64,000 nucleotides of DNA from Neobacillus paridis (GTDB taxonomy: Bacteria > Bacillota > Bacilli > Bacillales > Cytobacillaceae): positions 62,001 to 126,000 of the forward strand of contig NZ_JAESWB010000233.1 of assembly GCF_016765675.1 (NCBI RefSeq). Reading direction: 5' to 3'. Below, one piece after another: positions 50,871 through 59,053 of this stretch (positions are counted from its first letter, which is position 1; each line of letters opens with the position of its first letter). The translations under genes and the position numbers were made by a program. The notes beneath the pieces are model-generated. The model ran no database searches, was not told the origin of the DNA, and saw nothing but the letters and a program-made list of their open reading frames with translations.

Positions 50871-53327
50871 ATGGGAAAAAAGATCATCATTGTTGGCGGA
50901 GTTGCAGGAGGAGCTACTACTGCGGCCCGACTGAGAAGATTGGATGAACATGCTGAAATTATCCTCTTTGAAAGAGGCGAATATATTTCATTTGCAAACT
51001 GCGGTTTGCCTTATTATATCGGTGGGACTATATCTGAACGTGATCAGCTTTTGGTTCAAACGGTGGAAGAAATGTCTGAAAAGTTTCATTTAGATATCCG
51101 AAATCTAACTGAAGTGACAAAAATTAATCGCGAGAAAAAGACGATTGAAGCAAAAAATTTAAGGACGGGTCAGATTTATGAGGAAGCATACGATAAACTG
51201 GTGTTATCGCCTGGAGCTAGTCCTATTAAACCGCCCATCCCGGGGATTGAAGCGGCAGAATCCCTATTTACATTAAGAAATATTCCTGATACCGATAAAA
51301 TTAAATCATTCGTTGATTCCAAGAAACCAAAGAAAGCAACAGTCATCGGCGGGGGCTTTATTGGCATTGAAATGGCCGAAAATCTTTGCGATTTAGGAAT
51401 TCAGGTAACCATTGTTGAAATGTCCAACCAGATCATGGCACCGATTGACTATGAAATGGCTGCGATTTTACACTCACATCTTCGTGAAAAAGGAGTAAAG
51501 CTAATCCTGGAGGACGGGGTAGCAGCGTTTAAAGAAAACGGAAAGATTGTAAGATTAAAGAGCGGCAAGCAAATTGAAACCGATATGATTATTTTAGCCA
51601 TCGGGGTCAAACCAGAAAATCAATTAGCTCTTAGTGCCGGTCTTAAGGTTGGGGCATGGGGAGGCATACAAGTAAACGAATATTTGCAAACGGAAGATCC
51701 CGATATTTATGCGATTGGCGATGCGATTGAGGTAAAAGATTATATCAACGGCCAGCCAACGCAAATCCCGCTTGCCTGGCCAGCTAATCGTCAGGGGAGA
51801 ATCGTTGCCGACCATATAAATGGAATCCAGGCTAAATATAACGGAACATTAGGAACGTCGATTGCAAAAGTTTTTGATATGACTGTAGCAGCAACCGGTA
51901 ATAATGAAAAAACATTAAAACGGCTTGGAATGCCATATGAGGTCATTCACGTCCATCCTGGCTCACATGCGGGTTATTACCCAGGCTCTTTTCCGCTTTC
52001 CCTGAAATTAATTTTCGAAAAGGAAACCGGGAAAATTTATGGGGCTCAGGCTGTTTCCTATGATGGTGCTGATAAACGCATTGACGTGATTGCGACAGCC
52101 ATCAAAGGCGGATTGACGATCTTTGACTTGCCGGACTTGGAATTAGCCTATGCACCTCCTTATTCTTCGGCTAAAGATCCGGTGAATCTGGCTGGCTACA
52201 CGGCAACGAATGTGGCGGCGGGCTTAGTCGAAACGGTTCAATGGTACGAGATCAATGAAATTATCAACAATGGCGGATTATTAATCGATGTTCGCGAACC
52301 GATGGAAAGAGAAGTGGGTTATATTGAAGGGTCCGTCAATATTCCACTTGGACAATTGCGGAACCATCTGGCTGAATTGCCAAAAGATCAAACGATTTAC
52401 TTAACCTGTCAGGTAGGTCTGAGAGGTTATCTAGGAGCGCGAGTTTTAATGCAACATGGGTTTAAGGTGAAAAATTTGGATGGTGGAATAAAAACATATT
52501 CCTATGTTTACGAATCCAATACAGATGACAACTCTGGGTTTTCTATAAGCGATTCAGGGGTAATCGAAGCAAAACAATCCGTTCCTAAACAGACCATTTT
52601 GGTTGATGCCTGCGGATTACAATGTCCCGGCCCAATCATGAAAGTCTATCAAACCATGGATAAAATGAATTCAGGCGACATTTTGGAAGTTCATGCAACT
52701 GATCCGGGATTTACCAAGGATATTAAAGCATGGGCTAATAAAACGGGAAATACCTTAATAAAAACTAGTTTTGAAGATAGGAAATTTAAGGCCTTGATTC
52801 AAAAAGGAATCCAAAATGAAGCTGCTGCATCAAAAGAAACTTCTGCCTTACCGGAGAAAGACGGAGCTACGCTTGTGGTATTTAGCGGGGACCTGGATAA
52901 AACGATCGCTTCGTTTATTATTGCCTCAGGTGCTGCGGCGATGGGTAAAAAAGTAACGATGTTTTTCACGTTCTGGGGGCTCAATGTATTGCGGAGAACA
53001 GATGCACCACCAGTCGAAAAAGATTTTATGGAAAAAATGTTTGGCATGATGATGCCTAAAGGTGTTGAAAAATTGCCGCTGTCCAAGATGAATATGGGTG
53101 GAATGGGGGCAAAAATGATCAACCATGTAATGGAAAAGAAAAATGTCGATAATCTACAAACTTTAATGAAAAATGCCCTTGATGCTGGAGTAAAACTAGT
53201 AGCGTGCTCCATGTCGATGGATATCATGGGAATTAAAAAAGAAGAATTAATTGATGGTGTCGAGATTGGCGGAGTGGCCACTTTCCTTGGTGACGCTGAA
53301 CAATCCGGCCTTAACCTGTTTATCTAG
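50871..53327 (+). CDS. CoA-disulfide/persulfide reductase fused to rhodanese, TusA and DsrE domains
   Basis: 818 aa, four modules. (1) Pyridine nucleotide-disulfide reductase, about 1-450: FAD GGVAGGATTAARLRRLD and the CoADR single-Cys motif FANCGLPYYIGG (Cys44). (2) Rhodanese, about 465-550, with LTCQVGLRGYLGAR as the active-site Cys loop. (3) TusA/SirA, about 575-650, DACGLQCPGPIMKVYQ. (4) DsrE-like, about 665-818, VVFSGDLDKTIASFIIASGA and VACSMSMDIMGIK. It likely moves sulfane sulfur between persulfides and reduces CoA or low-molecular-weight persulfides. RBS AGGAGGGAAAAC. Confidence 0.93.
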   Translation: MGKKIIIVGGVAGGATTAARLRRLDEHAEIILFERGEYISFANCGLPYYIGGTISERDQLLVQTVEEMSEKFHLDIRNLTEVTKINREKKTIEAKNLRTGQIYEEAYDKLVLSPGASPIKPPIPGIEAAESLFTLRNIPDTDKIKSFVDSKKPKKATVIGGGFIGIEMAENLCDLGIQVTIVEMSNQIMAPIDYEMAAILHSHLREKGVKLILEDGVAAFKENGKIVRLKSGKQIETDMIILAIGVKPENQLALSAGLKVGAWGGIQVNEYLQTEDPDIYAIGDAIEVKDYINGQPTQIPLAWPANRQGRIVADHINGIQAKYNGTLGTSIAKVFDMTVAATGNNEKTLKRLGMPYEVIHVHPGSHAGYYPGSFPLSLKLIFEKETGKIYGAQAVSYDGADKRIDVIATAIKGGLTIFDLPDLELAYAPPYSSAKDPVNLAGYTATNVAAGLVETVQWYEINEIINNGGLLIDVREPMEREVGYIEGSVNIPLGQLRNHLAELPKDQTIYLTCQVGLRGYLGARVLMQHGFKVKNLDGGIKTYSYVYESNTDDNSGFSISDSGVIEAKQSVPKQTILVDACGLQCPGPIMKVYQTMDKMNSGDILEVHATDPGFTKDIKAWANKTGNTLIKTSFEDRKFKALIQKGIQNEAAASKETSALPEKDGATLVVFSGDLDKTIASFIIASGAAAMGKKVTMFFTFWGLNVLRRTDAPPVEKDFMEKMFGMMMPKGVEKLPLSKMNMGGMGAKMINHVMEKKNVDNLQTLMKNALDAGVKLVACSMSMDIMGIKKEELIDGVEIGGVATFLGDAEQSGLNLFI

Positions 53328-53409
53328 ACTGAGCGTTGGAACATGGTACGCAGAGAAAAAACGTCCAAAAGAATTGTATGGTAGTCCTAGTTTAAAGGGG
53401 TGAATTGAA

Positions 53410-53589
53410 ATGAAAGAAAATAAAAAAGTTCAAAATACTTGTCAGACAACCGGTTCTTGAGGAATTAGCCGCCCCAAAATGCCTGGGAAAGAAGAGGAAC
53501 CAGCTAAACAGCTGATTCCCATATGACCGGGGACATTTGTGTGGCTCCTGGCAGGAGTCATTTACCTAATTTATAAACTTTTTAGTTGA
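53410..53589 (+). pseudogene. 60-codon frame with two in-frame TGA codons
   Basis: After AAAGGGGTG (53394-53402) an ATG opens MKENKKVQNTCQTTGS-TGA-, continues GISRPKMPGKEEEPAKQLIPI-TGA- and PGTFVWLLAGVIYLIYKLFS and ends with TGA at 53587. Both internal stops (53458, 53524) would be Trp if one base were G. The C-terminus is a clean membrane helix. The reading frame has survived otherwise, so these are recent nonsense changes, or TGA is read through. Confidence 0.5.
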
Positions 53590-53778
53590 TTGCACACAAA
53601 CAATTTATACCTGATTGGCGGTATCCGTGAGACTCAAGAAATGTTGGATTTCTGCGCAGAACATAACATTACGCCTAAGATTGAAGTCATTTCAGCCGAC
53701 CAAATTGACGAAGCCTACGAACGCGTACTAGCTTCAGATGTAAAGTATCGATTTGTCATTGACATCAGCACAATGTAA
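53590..53778 (+). pseudogene. 3' remnant of a zinc-type alcohol dehydrogenase
   Basis: The frame reads [53 protein letters not shown]-stop, the C-terminus of NAD(P)-dependent medium-chain alcohol dehydrogenases (AdhA/YjgB group). About 60 of 350 codons remain. Confidence 0.85.
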
Positions 53779-53806
53779 GTTGTTTCATATGATATTTGAT
53801 CATTTC

Positions 53807-53846
53807 AAGGGTGTCCTAAAAGCTTAGCCTTCGGGACACCCTTTTT
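53807..53846 (+). terminator. terminator of the ADH remnant
   Basis: AAGGGTGTCC (53807-53816) / GGACACCCTT (53834-53843), then TTT. Confidence 0.85.
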
Positions 53847-53877
53847 AAAAAGATAAGAAAGCATAAAATTTTGTCAC

Positions 53878-53908
53878 ACCACAGTCCTTGATACTGTGGT
53901 ATTTTTTT
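53878..53908 (+). terminator. second hairpin
   Basis: ACCACAGT (53878-53885) / ACTGTGGT (53893-53900), then ATTTTTTT. It is preceded by an AAAGCATAAAATTTT word shared with 24370 and 60195. Confidence 0.7.
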
Positions 53909-53937
53909 GGATCATTTTACTTTCCTGCCTTCGAAAA

Positions 53938-54042
53938 ATTAGCGGATTTTATTGATTTATTAGCTAATCTATCGATTTTATTGGCGAATTCGATTCATTT
54001 ATTAGCGGTTTCAAGGATTATATTAGCGAATCAAAAAAACAC
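53938..54042. repeat. 21-bp degenerate tandem repeat, five units
   Basis: Units begin ATTAGCGG, ATTAGCTA, ATTGGCGA, ATTAGCGG and ATTAGCGA at 53938, 53959, 53980, 54001 and 54022; the period is exactly 21 bp. The array is intergenic, with no start codon or RBS. It occupies part of the 520-bp gap 53779-54296; 54045-54290 shows no other gene. Confidence 0.85.
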
Positions 54043-54296
54043 ACAAATCTTTTAGAAAAAGCTTACTTAAATAGTCAGCCGTTATTCAAGGATTTTGTTA
54101 AAACTTTCCCATTATTGATGTACTATATTTACTCTCGGTTAGTGGGGAGCAAGTCGCTTTCCGCATACCGGGTAATATTACATGTAAAGTTTAAGGGAGG
54201 ATTGACGGCTTAAATAGATTTCTTCATCATTTCTCGATATTATTATTTTATGATGAAATTCATGAATACTTTTATTGCAAACCAAGGGGCAATTTA

Positions 54297-55670
54297 ATGA
54301 AAAAATTTAAGAAAATAACGAGCATATCAACAAAACTAGGATTACTTTTCAGCGGAATATTTGTTTTATTACTTTTCATTCTTGGCTCGATATTATACGG
54401 GGTTTTTATTAATATGTTCAGTGATTATGTTAAGCAGGATTTGCTGGTAAGAGGTTATAATCACGCCAAGGTGTTGGAAGGACAATTGAATAAAGAAACA
54501 ATTGCTCATGTAATCAGAATGGAAAAAGGAGCCACAACCAAGGTTGTAATTACTAATCCTAATCAAAGTGTCATCGGTTCTTCGGTTCCCCCGGATGAAG
54601 ATATGAAAAATCACTTATTATCTAAAGGACAGGTTCTAAAAAAAGGACTGATAGTAGAAAGTGATTGGAAAAACCATGATTATATCATTTCCGTATCTCC
54701 AATTGGGAAAAATGAAGGCTACGTATATATGTACTATCCGGCCTACATAATACGTGAAATCGTGGTGGTATTAAACCTATTAATATTAATGGCTAGCGTA
54801 GGAGTCATATTGCTTGCCTTTGGTTTTATTGGAATTTTATCAAGAAGACTCACAAAGCCGCTTTTATTGATGAAGGATGCAACAAATAAAATGTCACTTG
54901 GAAGGTATCAACAAAAAATTCCTGTCAAAGGTGATGATGAAATTGCCCAACTGGGAAAATCGATTCAGTCACTGGGGGAACAGCTCCAATACTTCGAGGA
55001 CAGCAGGAATGATTTCCTTGCAGCCGTTTCCCATGAGCTTCGCACCCCTCTAACCTATATTAAAGGATATAGCGATATTTTAATGAAGGGGATGTATAAA
55101 AGCAGTGAAGAACAGAAGCAGTATTTACAAATTATCAATAATGAAGCAAAACGTATATCATTTTTGGTAAATGATTTATTTGAAATGAGTAAATTACAGG
55201 TAAATGAATTTGTTTTAGATCGCGAGTATTCCAATATCAATCAGATTATCGAAAAAGTAATAACAAATCTCCAGCCAGAAATATTGAAAAAGGGGTTAAA
55301 GATTACCTCTAACTTACAAGAAATCCCGTTAATTAGTGTTGACCCTAAAAGAATCGAGCAAGTCTTCTATAACCTTGTTGAAAATGCACTGAAATACACC
55401 CAGCAAGGGGAAATTTCGATTCTCGCTTATGTAGAAAAAGGTTTTGTAAAAATAAAAGTAAAAGATACTGGAATCGGGATTCCAAAGTCAGATTTAACGA
55501 AAATATTTGACCGTTTTTATCGTGTTGAACAATCTCGTGCCCGGCAAACAGGAGGAACCGGGCTGGGCCTATATGTTGTAAAACAGATTGTAGAGGCCCA
55601 TGAAGGAGAAATAACGGTTGATAGTCAAGAAAACAAAGGATCAACTTTTACTATAACATTAAAAATCTAA
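54297..55670 (+). CDS. sensor histidine kinase of an OmpR-type two-component system
   Basis: 457 aa. TM1 about 13-35, an extracytoplasmic domain about 36-160, TM2 about 160-185, HAMP about 186-238 (SRRLTKPLLLMKDATNKMSL), HisKA with FLAAVSHELRTPLTYIKGYS, HATPase with NLVENALKYT, DTGIGIP and GTGLGLYVVKQIV. It is followed 24 bp later by its regulator. The gene cluster contains Met/His-rich small proteins, so a metal or envelope signal is plausible but unproven. Confidence 0.93.
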   Translation: MKKFKKITSISTKLGLLFSGIFVLLLFILGSILYGVFINMFSDYVKQDLLVRGYNHAKVLEGQLNKETIAHVIRMEKGATTKVVITNPNQSVIGSSVPPDEDMKNHLLSKGQVLKKGLIVESDWKNHDYIISVSPIGKNEGYVYMYYPAYIIREIVVVLNLLILMASVGVILLAFGFIGILSRRLTKPLLLMKDATNKMSLGRYQQKIPVKGDDEIAQLGKSIQSLGEQLQYFEDSRNDFLAAVSHELRTPLTYIKGYSDILMKGMYKSSEEQKQYLQIINNEAKRISFLVNDLFEMSKLQVNEFVLDREYSNINQIIEKVITNLQPEILKKGLKITSNLQEIPLISVDPKRIEQVFYNLVENALKYTQQGEISILAYVEKGFVKIKVKDTGIGIPKSDLTKIFDRFYRVEQSRARQTGGTGLGLYVVKQIVEAHEGEITVDSQENKGSTFTITLKI

Positions 55671-55694
55671 ATGTTATAAGGAGAAGAAAAAGTA

Positions 55695-56369
55695 ATGATA
55701 AAAATTTTGGTAGTCGATGATGAGTTTGAAATGAGACAGCTTTTACGGCTTTATTTACAGCAGGAAGGTTTTGTTGTGGAAGAAGCAGAGAACGGGAAGG
55801 AAGCTTATGAAAAAATTGTGAAACACGAGTATCAGTTAATGATCCTTGATATTATGATGCCACTTCTTGATGGCTGGCAGACACTTGAACAAGTTCGAAA
55901 GGTGTCAGATTTGCCGGTGATGATGCTAACGGCAAAGGGGGCAGTAAAAGATAAGGTTGCCGGATTATCAAAGGGTGCAGATGATTATTTAGTCAAGCCA
56001 TTTGATGCTGAGGAATTGATAGCAAGGGTCCATGCATTGCTTCGCAGGACCCATCTAAGTGCGGAAAAGGAACACTTGTTAAAATATAAAGGTATCATAG
56101 TAGATTTAAATGCTCGAGATGTAATTTTTCATGATAAAAAAATTAGCCTTACACAAACAGAGTTTGATCTACTAAGAATTCTTTTAGAACATAGGGGAAT
56201 TGTCTTATCTAGAGAGCAATTGGTTGAGTTAGTTTGGGGGATAGAGTTTACCGGGGAAGATCGAACGGTTGATTCTCACATTAAAAATCTCCGGGATAAA
56301 TTAAAAGCAGCAGGGGTCAATGAGCAACCCATTAAAACAGTTTGGGGAATTGGATATAAAGTTGAATAG
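55695..56369 (+). CDS. OmpR/PhoB-type response regulator
   Basis: 224 aa. Receiver: MIKILVVDDEFEMRQLLRLY with phospho-Asp in YQLMILDIMMPLLDGW and Lys in DDYLVKPFDAEEL. A winged-helix effector domain about 130-223 ends TVWGIGYKVE. Co-transcribed with the kinase and, by 8-bp spacing, with the next small gene. Confidence 0.95.
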   Translation: MIKILVVDDEFEMRQLLRLYLQQEGFVVEEAENGKEAYEKIVKHEYQLMILDIMMPLLDGWQTLEQVRKVSDLPVMMLTAKGAVKDKVAGLSKGADDYLVKPFDAEELIARVHALLRRTHLSAEKEHLLKYKGIIVDLNARDVIFHDKKISLTQTEFDLLRILLEHRGIVLSREQLVELVWGIEFTGEDRTVDSHIKNLRDKLKAAGVNEQPIKTVWGIGYKVE

Positions 56370-56377
56370 GTGAGAAA

Positions 56378-56620
56378 ATGAATAAATTACTGTCCACCGT
56401 ATTTTTAATTTTGATTATTATTCTAGGGATTTCATCCTTGATATTTGTTATCAAAATGACTTGGTTTCCCCCGACCCCAATGGGGATGATGATGGGGAAA
56501 CATATGATGCTGCATCATATGTTCTTTTGGTTTTCACAGATGATGATCATTTGCTTTCTTTTCTTAACGTTAATCTTGATTATTTGGAGGACCATGAACA
56601 GGAATAAAGATAAGAAATGA
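56378..56620 (+). CDS. Met/His-rich small two-helix membrane protein
   Basis: 80 aa, two membrane helices (about 5-27 and 48-70) joined by WFPPTPMGMMMGKHMMLHHM, a loop with seven Met and three His suited to binding Cu(I) or a similar soft metal. The RBS AGGTGAG overlaps the regulator stop, so it belongs to the two-component operon. No named family recognised. Confidence 0.7.
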   Translation: MNKLLSTVFLILIIILGISSLIFVIKMTWFPPTPMGMMMGKHMMLHHMFFWFSQMMIICFLFLTLILIIWRTMNRNKDKK

Positions 56621-56656
56621 GGGGAATGTATAAACTGCTAATTAATTTTCGGATTC

Positions 56657-56689
56657 AAAAAAGCTGAGGAATTTCACTCAGCTTTTTTG
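56657..56689. terminator. bidirectional terminator
   Basis: AAAAAAGCTGAG (56657-56668) / CTCAGCTTTTTT (56677-56688), shared by the two-component operon and the facing secreted-protein gene. Confidence 0.92.
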
Positions 56690-56730
56690 AACTTTTTTAA
56701 TCGACCTTTAAATTTTATATTTCGTAATTT

Positions 56731-56988
56731 CTATAAGTTATTCATCATGCTTTTGGTTTCCGTATTATTTTTGTATATTCCATTCATCATGCCTCCATCT
56801 CCATGGCAGGCTTTGTACATTTTTTGTAAATCCTCTTTTGAAGAATTTGGATGCATTTTTTGCATGAAAGGCAGCATTTTTTCAAAACTAAAGCCATCAC
56901 CCGAATTGCTGTTACCAGCTGCAAATACAGCTGTACCAGCTCCAAGAATTAAAGCTCCACTTAAGATGCCAACAGCAAGTTTTTTCAT
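56731..56988 (-). CDS. secreted small Met/His/Cys-containing protein
   Basis: 85 aa; signal peptide VGILSGALILGAGTAVFAAG. The mature part SFEKMLPFMQKMHPNSSKED then LQKMYKACHGDGGMMNG has regularly spaced Met, His and one Cys. Similar short secreted proteins exist in Bacillus under misleading names ('FAD/FMN-containing dehydrogenase', from memory). It converges on the two-component operon and may be part of the same response. RBS AAGGGGGTG. Confidence 0.7.
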   Translation of the reverse strand: MKKLAVGILSGALILGAGTAVFAAGNSNSGDGFSFEKMLPFMQKMHPNSSKEDLQKMYKACHGDGGMMNGIYKNNTETKSMMNNL

Positions 56989-57107
56989 GATTTAACACCC
57001 CCTTTCTTTCGTTACCTTCATCATATAGCTAAAATTCGCAGAAATAATGAATTTTTCATGATGGGAAATGATATTATTTTCGTGATTAGGGAAATTGTGT
57101 CTAAATC

Positions 57108-57165
57108 TTGACCAATTTAAAAAATGGAAGTATAGTAAAACTCATATATGGTTACCTAGGGTAAC
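57108..57165 (+). promoter_or_regulatory. promoter and MarR operator
   Basis: TTGACC (57108-57113), 17-bp spacer, TATAGT (57131-57136), followed by the palindrome GTTACC-TAG-GGTAAC (57151-57165) just past the expected start site. The layout fits autorepression by the MarR protein that follows. Confidence 0.8.
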
Positions 57166-57190
57166 TATTTTGTTTTTAGGGGGGCAAAAG

Positions 57191-57619
57191 TTGCAATATT
57201 TTTTTCAACGTTATATACGATTATATCGGTCCATTATAAGTAGACTAAATGAAATACTGGCTGAACACGGGCTTTCTTTTTCATTATGGGAGGTTCTTTT
57301 TTACGTGCAAAAAATGGGACCATCAACGCTGGTAGAGATCGCCGACTATTATCATGTCGAAAAGCCGTCGATCACTAGAAGAGTCCATCGTTTGAAAGAA
57401 CAAATGCTTATTGAAGGAGTATCAAGCAAGGACGGCCGTGAAAGAATGATTCAGTTGACAGATAAGGGTAGGGAGGTATACAAAGTATGCCGTCGGAAAA
57501 TCAATCAGTTAGAGAATGAGGTAATGAAAGGTATTCCAGACAATGAAAAAAATACCTTGTCTCAAATCCTTCCCAAAATACAACAAAATATTTTGAACAA
57601 AGGGGCAGAGAATGAATGA
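57191..57619 (+). CDS. MarR-family repressor
   Basis: 142 aa from TTG 57191 with AGGGGGGC upstream; an earlier in-frame codon at 57095 would place the promoter inside the gene. Winged helix: FSLWEVLFYVQKMGPSTLVE, IADYYHVEKPSITRRVHRLK, EQMLIEGVSSKDGRERMIQL. It overlaps the MFS start by ATGA, so the pair is one operon, presumably induced by the exporter's substrate. Confidence 0.92.
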   Translation: MQYFFQRYIRLYRSIISRLNEILAEHGLSFSLWEVLFYVQKMGPSTLVEIADYYHVEKPSITRRVHRLKEQMLIEGVSSKDGRERMIQLTDKGREVYKVCRRKINQLENEVMKGIPDNEKNTLSQILPKIQQNILNKGAENE

Positions 57620-58815
57620 CAAAACCAAAATTGTGGACAAAAAATTTCTTCATTGTTTCAACGGCTAACTTTTTTCTTTACTTTACATTTTATTTATTAA
57701 TGGTAACGATTACGAACTTTGCATCGGAGAAATTCCATGCCACACCGAGTGCGGCCGGTCTCGCTTCGGGGATTTTTGTTATTGGGATGCTAATCGGACG
57801 CCTCTTTACAGGCAGGTCAATTGACAAGACAGGTTGGAAGAAGACTTTGTATATCGGCTTTATATTTTTCCTAATCACAACAGGTTTGTATTTCTTCGTA
57901 AATAACATGACAACTCTTTTAATCAACCGCTTTTTAAACGGGGCCGCAATGGGTATTGCTTCAACCGCAACCGGAACAATTGCTGCAAAAATCATTCCAA
58001 ATGAAAGGCGGGGGGAAGGCACCGGTTATTATGCCTTAAGTGTCGTACTGGCTGCGGCGATAGGACCATTTTTAAGTATGTTTCTATCTCAGTATACGGA
58101 GGTTTCGATTAACTTCGTTTTATGTATTCTGCTGCTGGCGTTCAGCTTGATAGCGATATTCTTTCTAAACGTTCCAATCATCCAATTTACCAAAGAGCAG
58201 TTGGAGGAAATGAAGGGATTTTCGCTTGATCATTTCTTTGAGGTAAAGGCCATTCCGATTTCCGTCATGGGGGCATTTATTGGGCTGGGCTATTCAAGCA
58301 TTCTTACCTTTCTAAGCTCCTATACAAACGAAATTGATTTAGTTGGCGTCGGCAGTTTCTTTTTTATTGTGTATGCTGTGCTTGTACTGGTATCAAGGCC
58401 CTTTACAGGCCGGTGGTTTGATGTAAGAGGGGAAAATTTTGTGATGTATCCGTCGTTCTTCGTATTCGCTCTTGCTTTGTTTGTCCTAAGCCAGGCGCAT
58501 CACGGATTTACTCTTTTATTAGCAGGTGCTTTCGTAGGTCTTGGATACGGAACACTCACCTCCAGCGGTCAGGCGATTTCTATTAAAGTCTCTCCGAAGG
58601 AACGAATGGGACTGGCAACCTCAACTTGGTTTATCTTTTTTGACGGCGGGATGGGGATTGGCCCATCAATCCTTGGGTTTATTGTTCCGTCGCTTGGGTA
58701 TCGCGGTCTATATATGACGATGGCGATTGTACTTTTTGCCTGCCTGTTCTTCTATTATTTGTTACATGGCAGAAAAGCTGGCAATAAAATACAGCAAATG
58801 GTCCAGCCTAGCTAA
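57616..58815 (+). CDS. MFS efflux transporter
   Basis: 399 aa, 12 membrane helices. Motif A-like GMLIGRLFTGRSIDKTGWKK between TM2 and TM3; ASTATGTIAAKIIPNERRGE GTG-type signature near TM4-5 (drug:H+ antiporter, YwoG/YfkF-like). Translationally coupled to the MarR repressor. Substrate unknown. Confidence 0.9.
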   Translation: MTKPKLWTKNFFIVSTANFFLYFTFYLLMVTITNFASEKFHATPSAAGLASGIFVIGMLIGRLFTGRSIDKTGWKKTLYIGFIFFLITTGLYFFVNNMTTLLINRFLNGAAMGIASTATGTIAAKIIPNERRGEGTGYYALSVVLAAAIGPFLSMFLSQYTEVSINFVLCILLLAFSLIAIFFLNVPIIQFTKEQLEEMKGFSLDHFFEVKAIPISVMGAFIGLGYSSILTFLSSYTNEIDLVGVGSFFFIVYAVLVLVSRPFTGRWFDVRGENFVMYPSFFVFALALFVLSQAHHGFTLLLAGAFVGLGYGTLTSSGQAISIKVSPKERMGLATSTWFIFFDGGMGIGPSILGFIVPSLGYRGLYMTMAIVLFACLFFYYLLHGRKAGNKIQQMVQPS

Positions 58816-58823
58816 GCAGGCTG
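58802..58823 (+). terminator. weak hairpin at the MFS stop
   Basis: CCAGCCT (58802-58808) / AGGCTGG (58817-58823) around the stop codon, without a U-tract. The gap to 59053 shows no gene. Confidence 0.4.
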
Positions 58824-59053
58824 GCGTAATCATTGGTTAACTTCATCCATTTTTTGGACTAGAAAGGTTCTAAAGTTCACATAATCTACTAATATCCACC
58901 ATGCGCGGTAATCTCATCCATTATATACTTGAGCTAGTGGAATGGGTTCTCCTATTGATTTACCAGGTTTTTCTCCGGTAACGAGACATCTATCATCAGC
59001 AAAAAATAGGTTCTCCTGTTCCCGAAAATATAATAGAAAAGAGGTTATCCATC

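Noticed and set aside
52799-53281. 160-codon minus-strand frame inside the CoADR fusion gene
   Set aside because: Antisense to the DsrE domain, with low-complexity composition and no RBS.
53938-54042. CRISPR array
   Set aside because: Five 21-bp units are adjacent, without spacers, and no cas genes are in the window.
54130-54190. Possible riboswitch before the two-component operon
   Set aside because: The GC-rich stretch TTAGTGGGGAGCAAGTCGCT does not match the conserved core of any riboswitch class I know.
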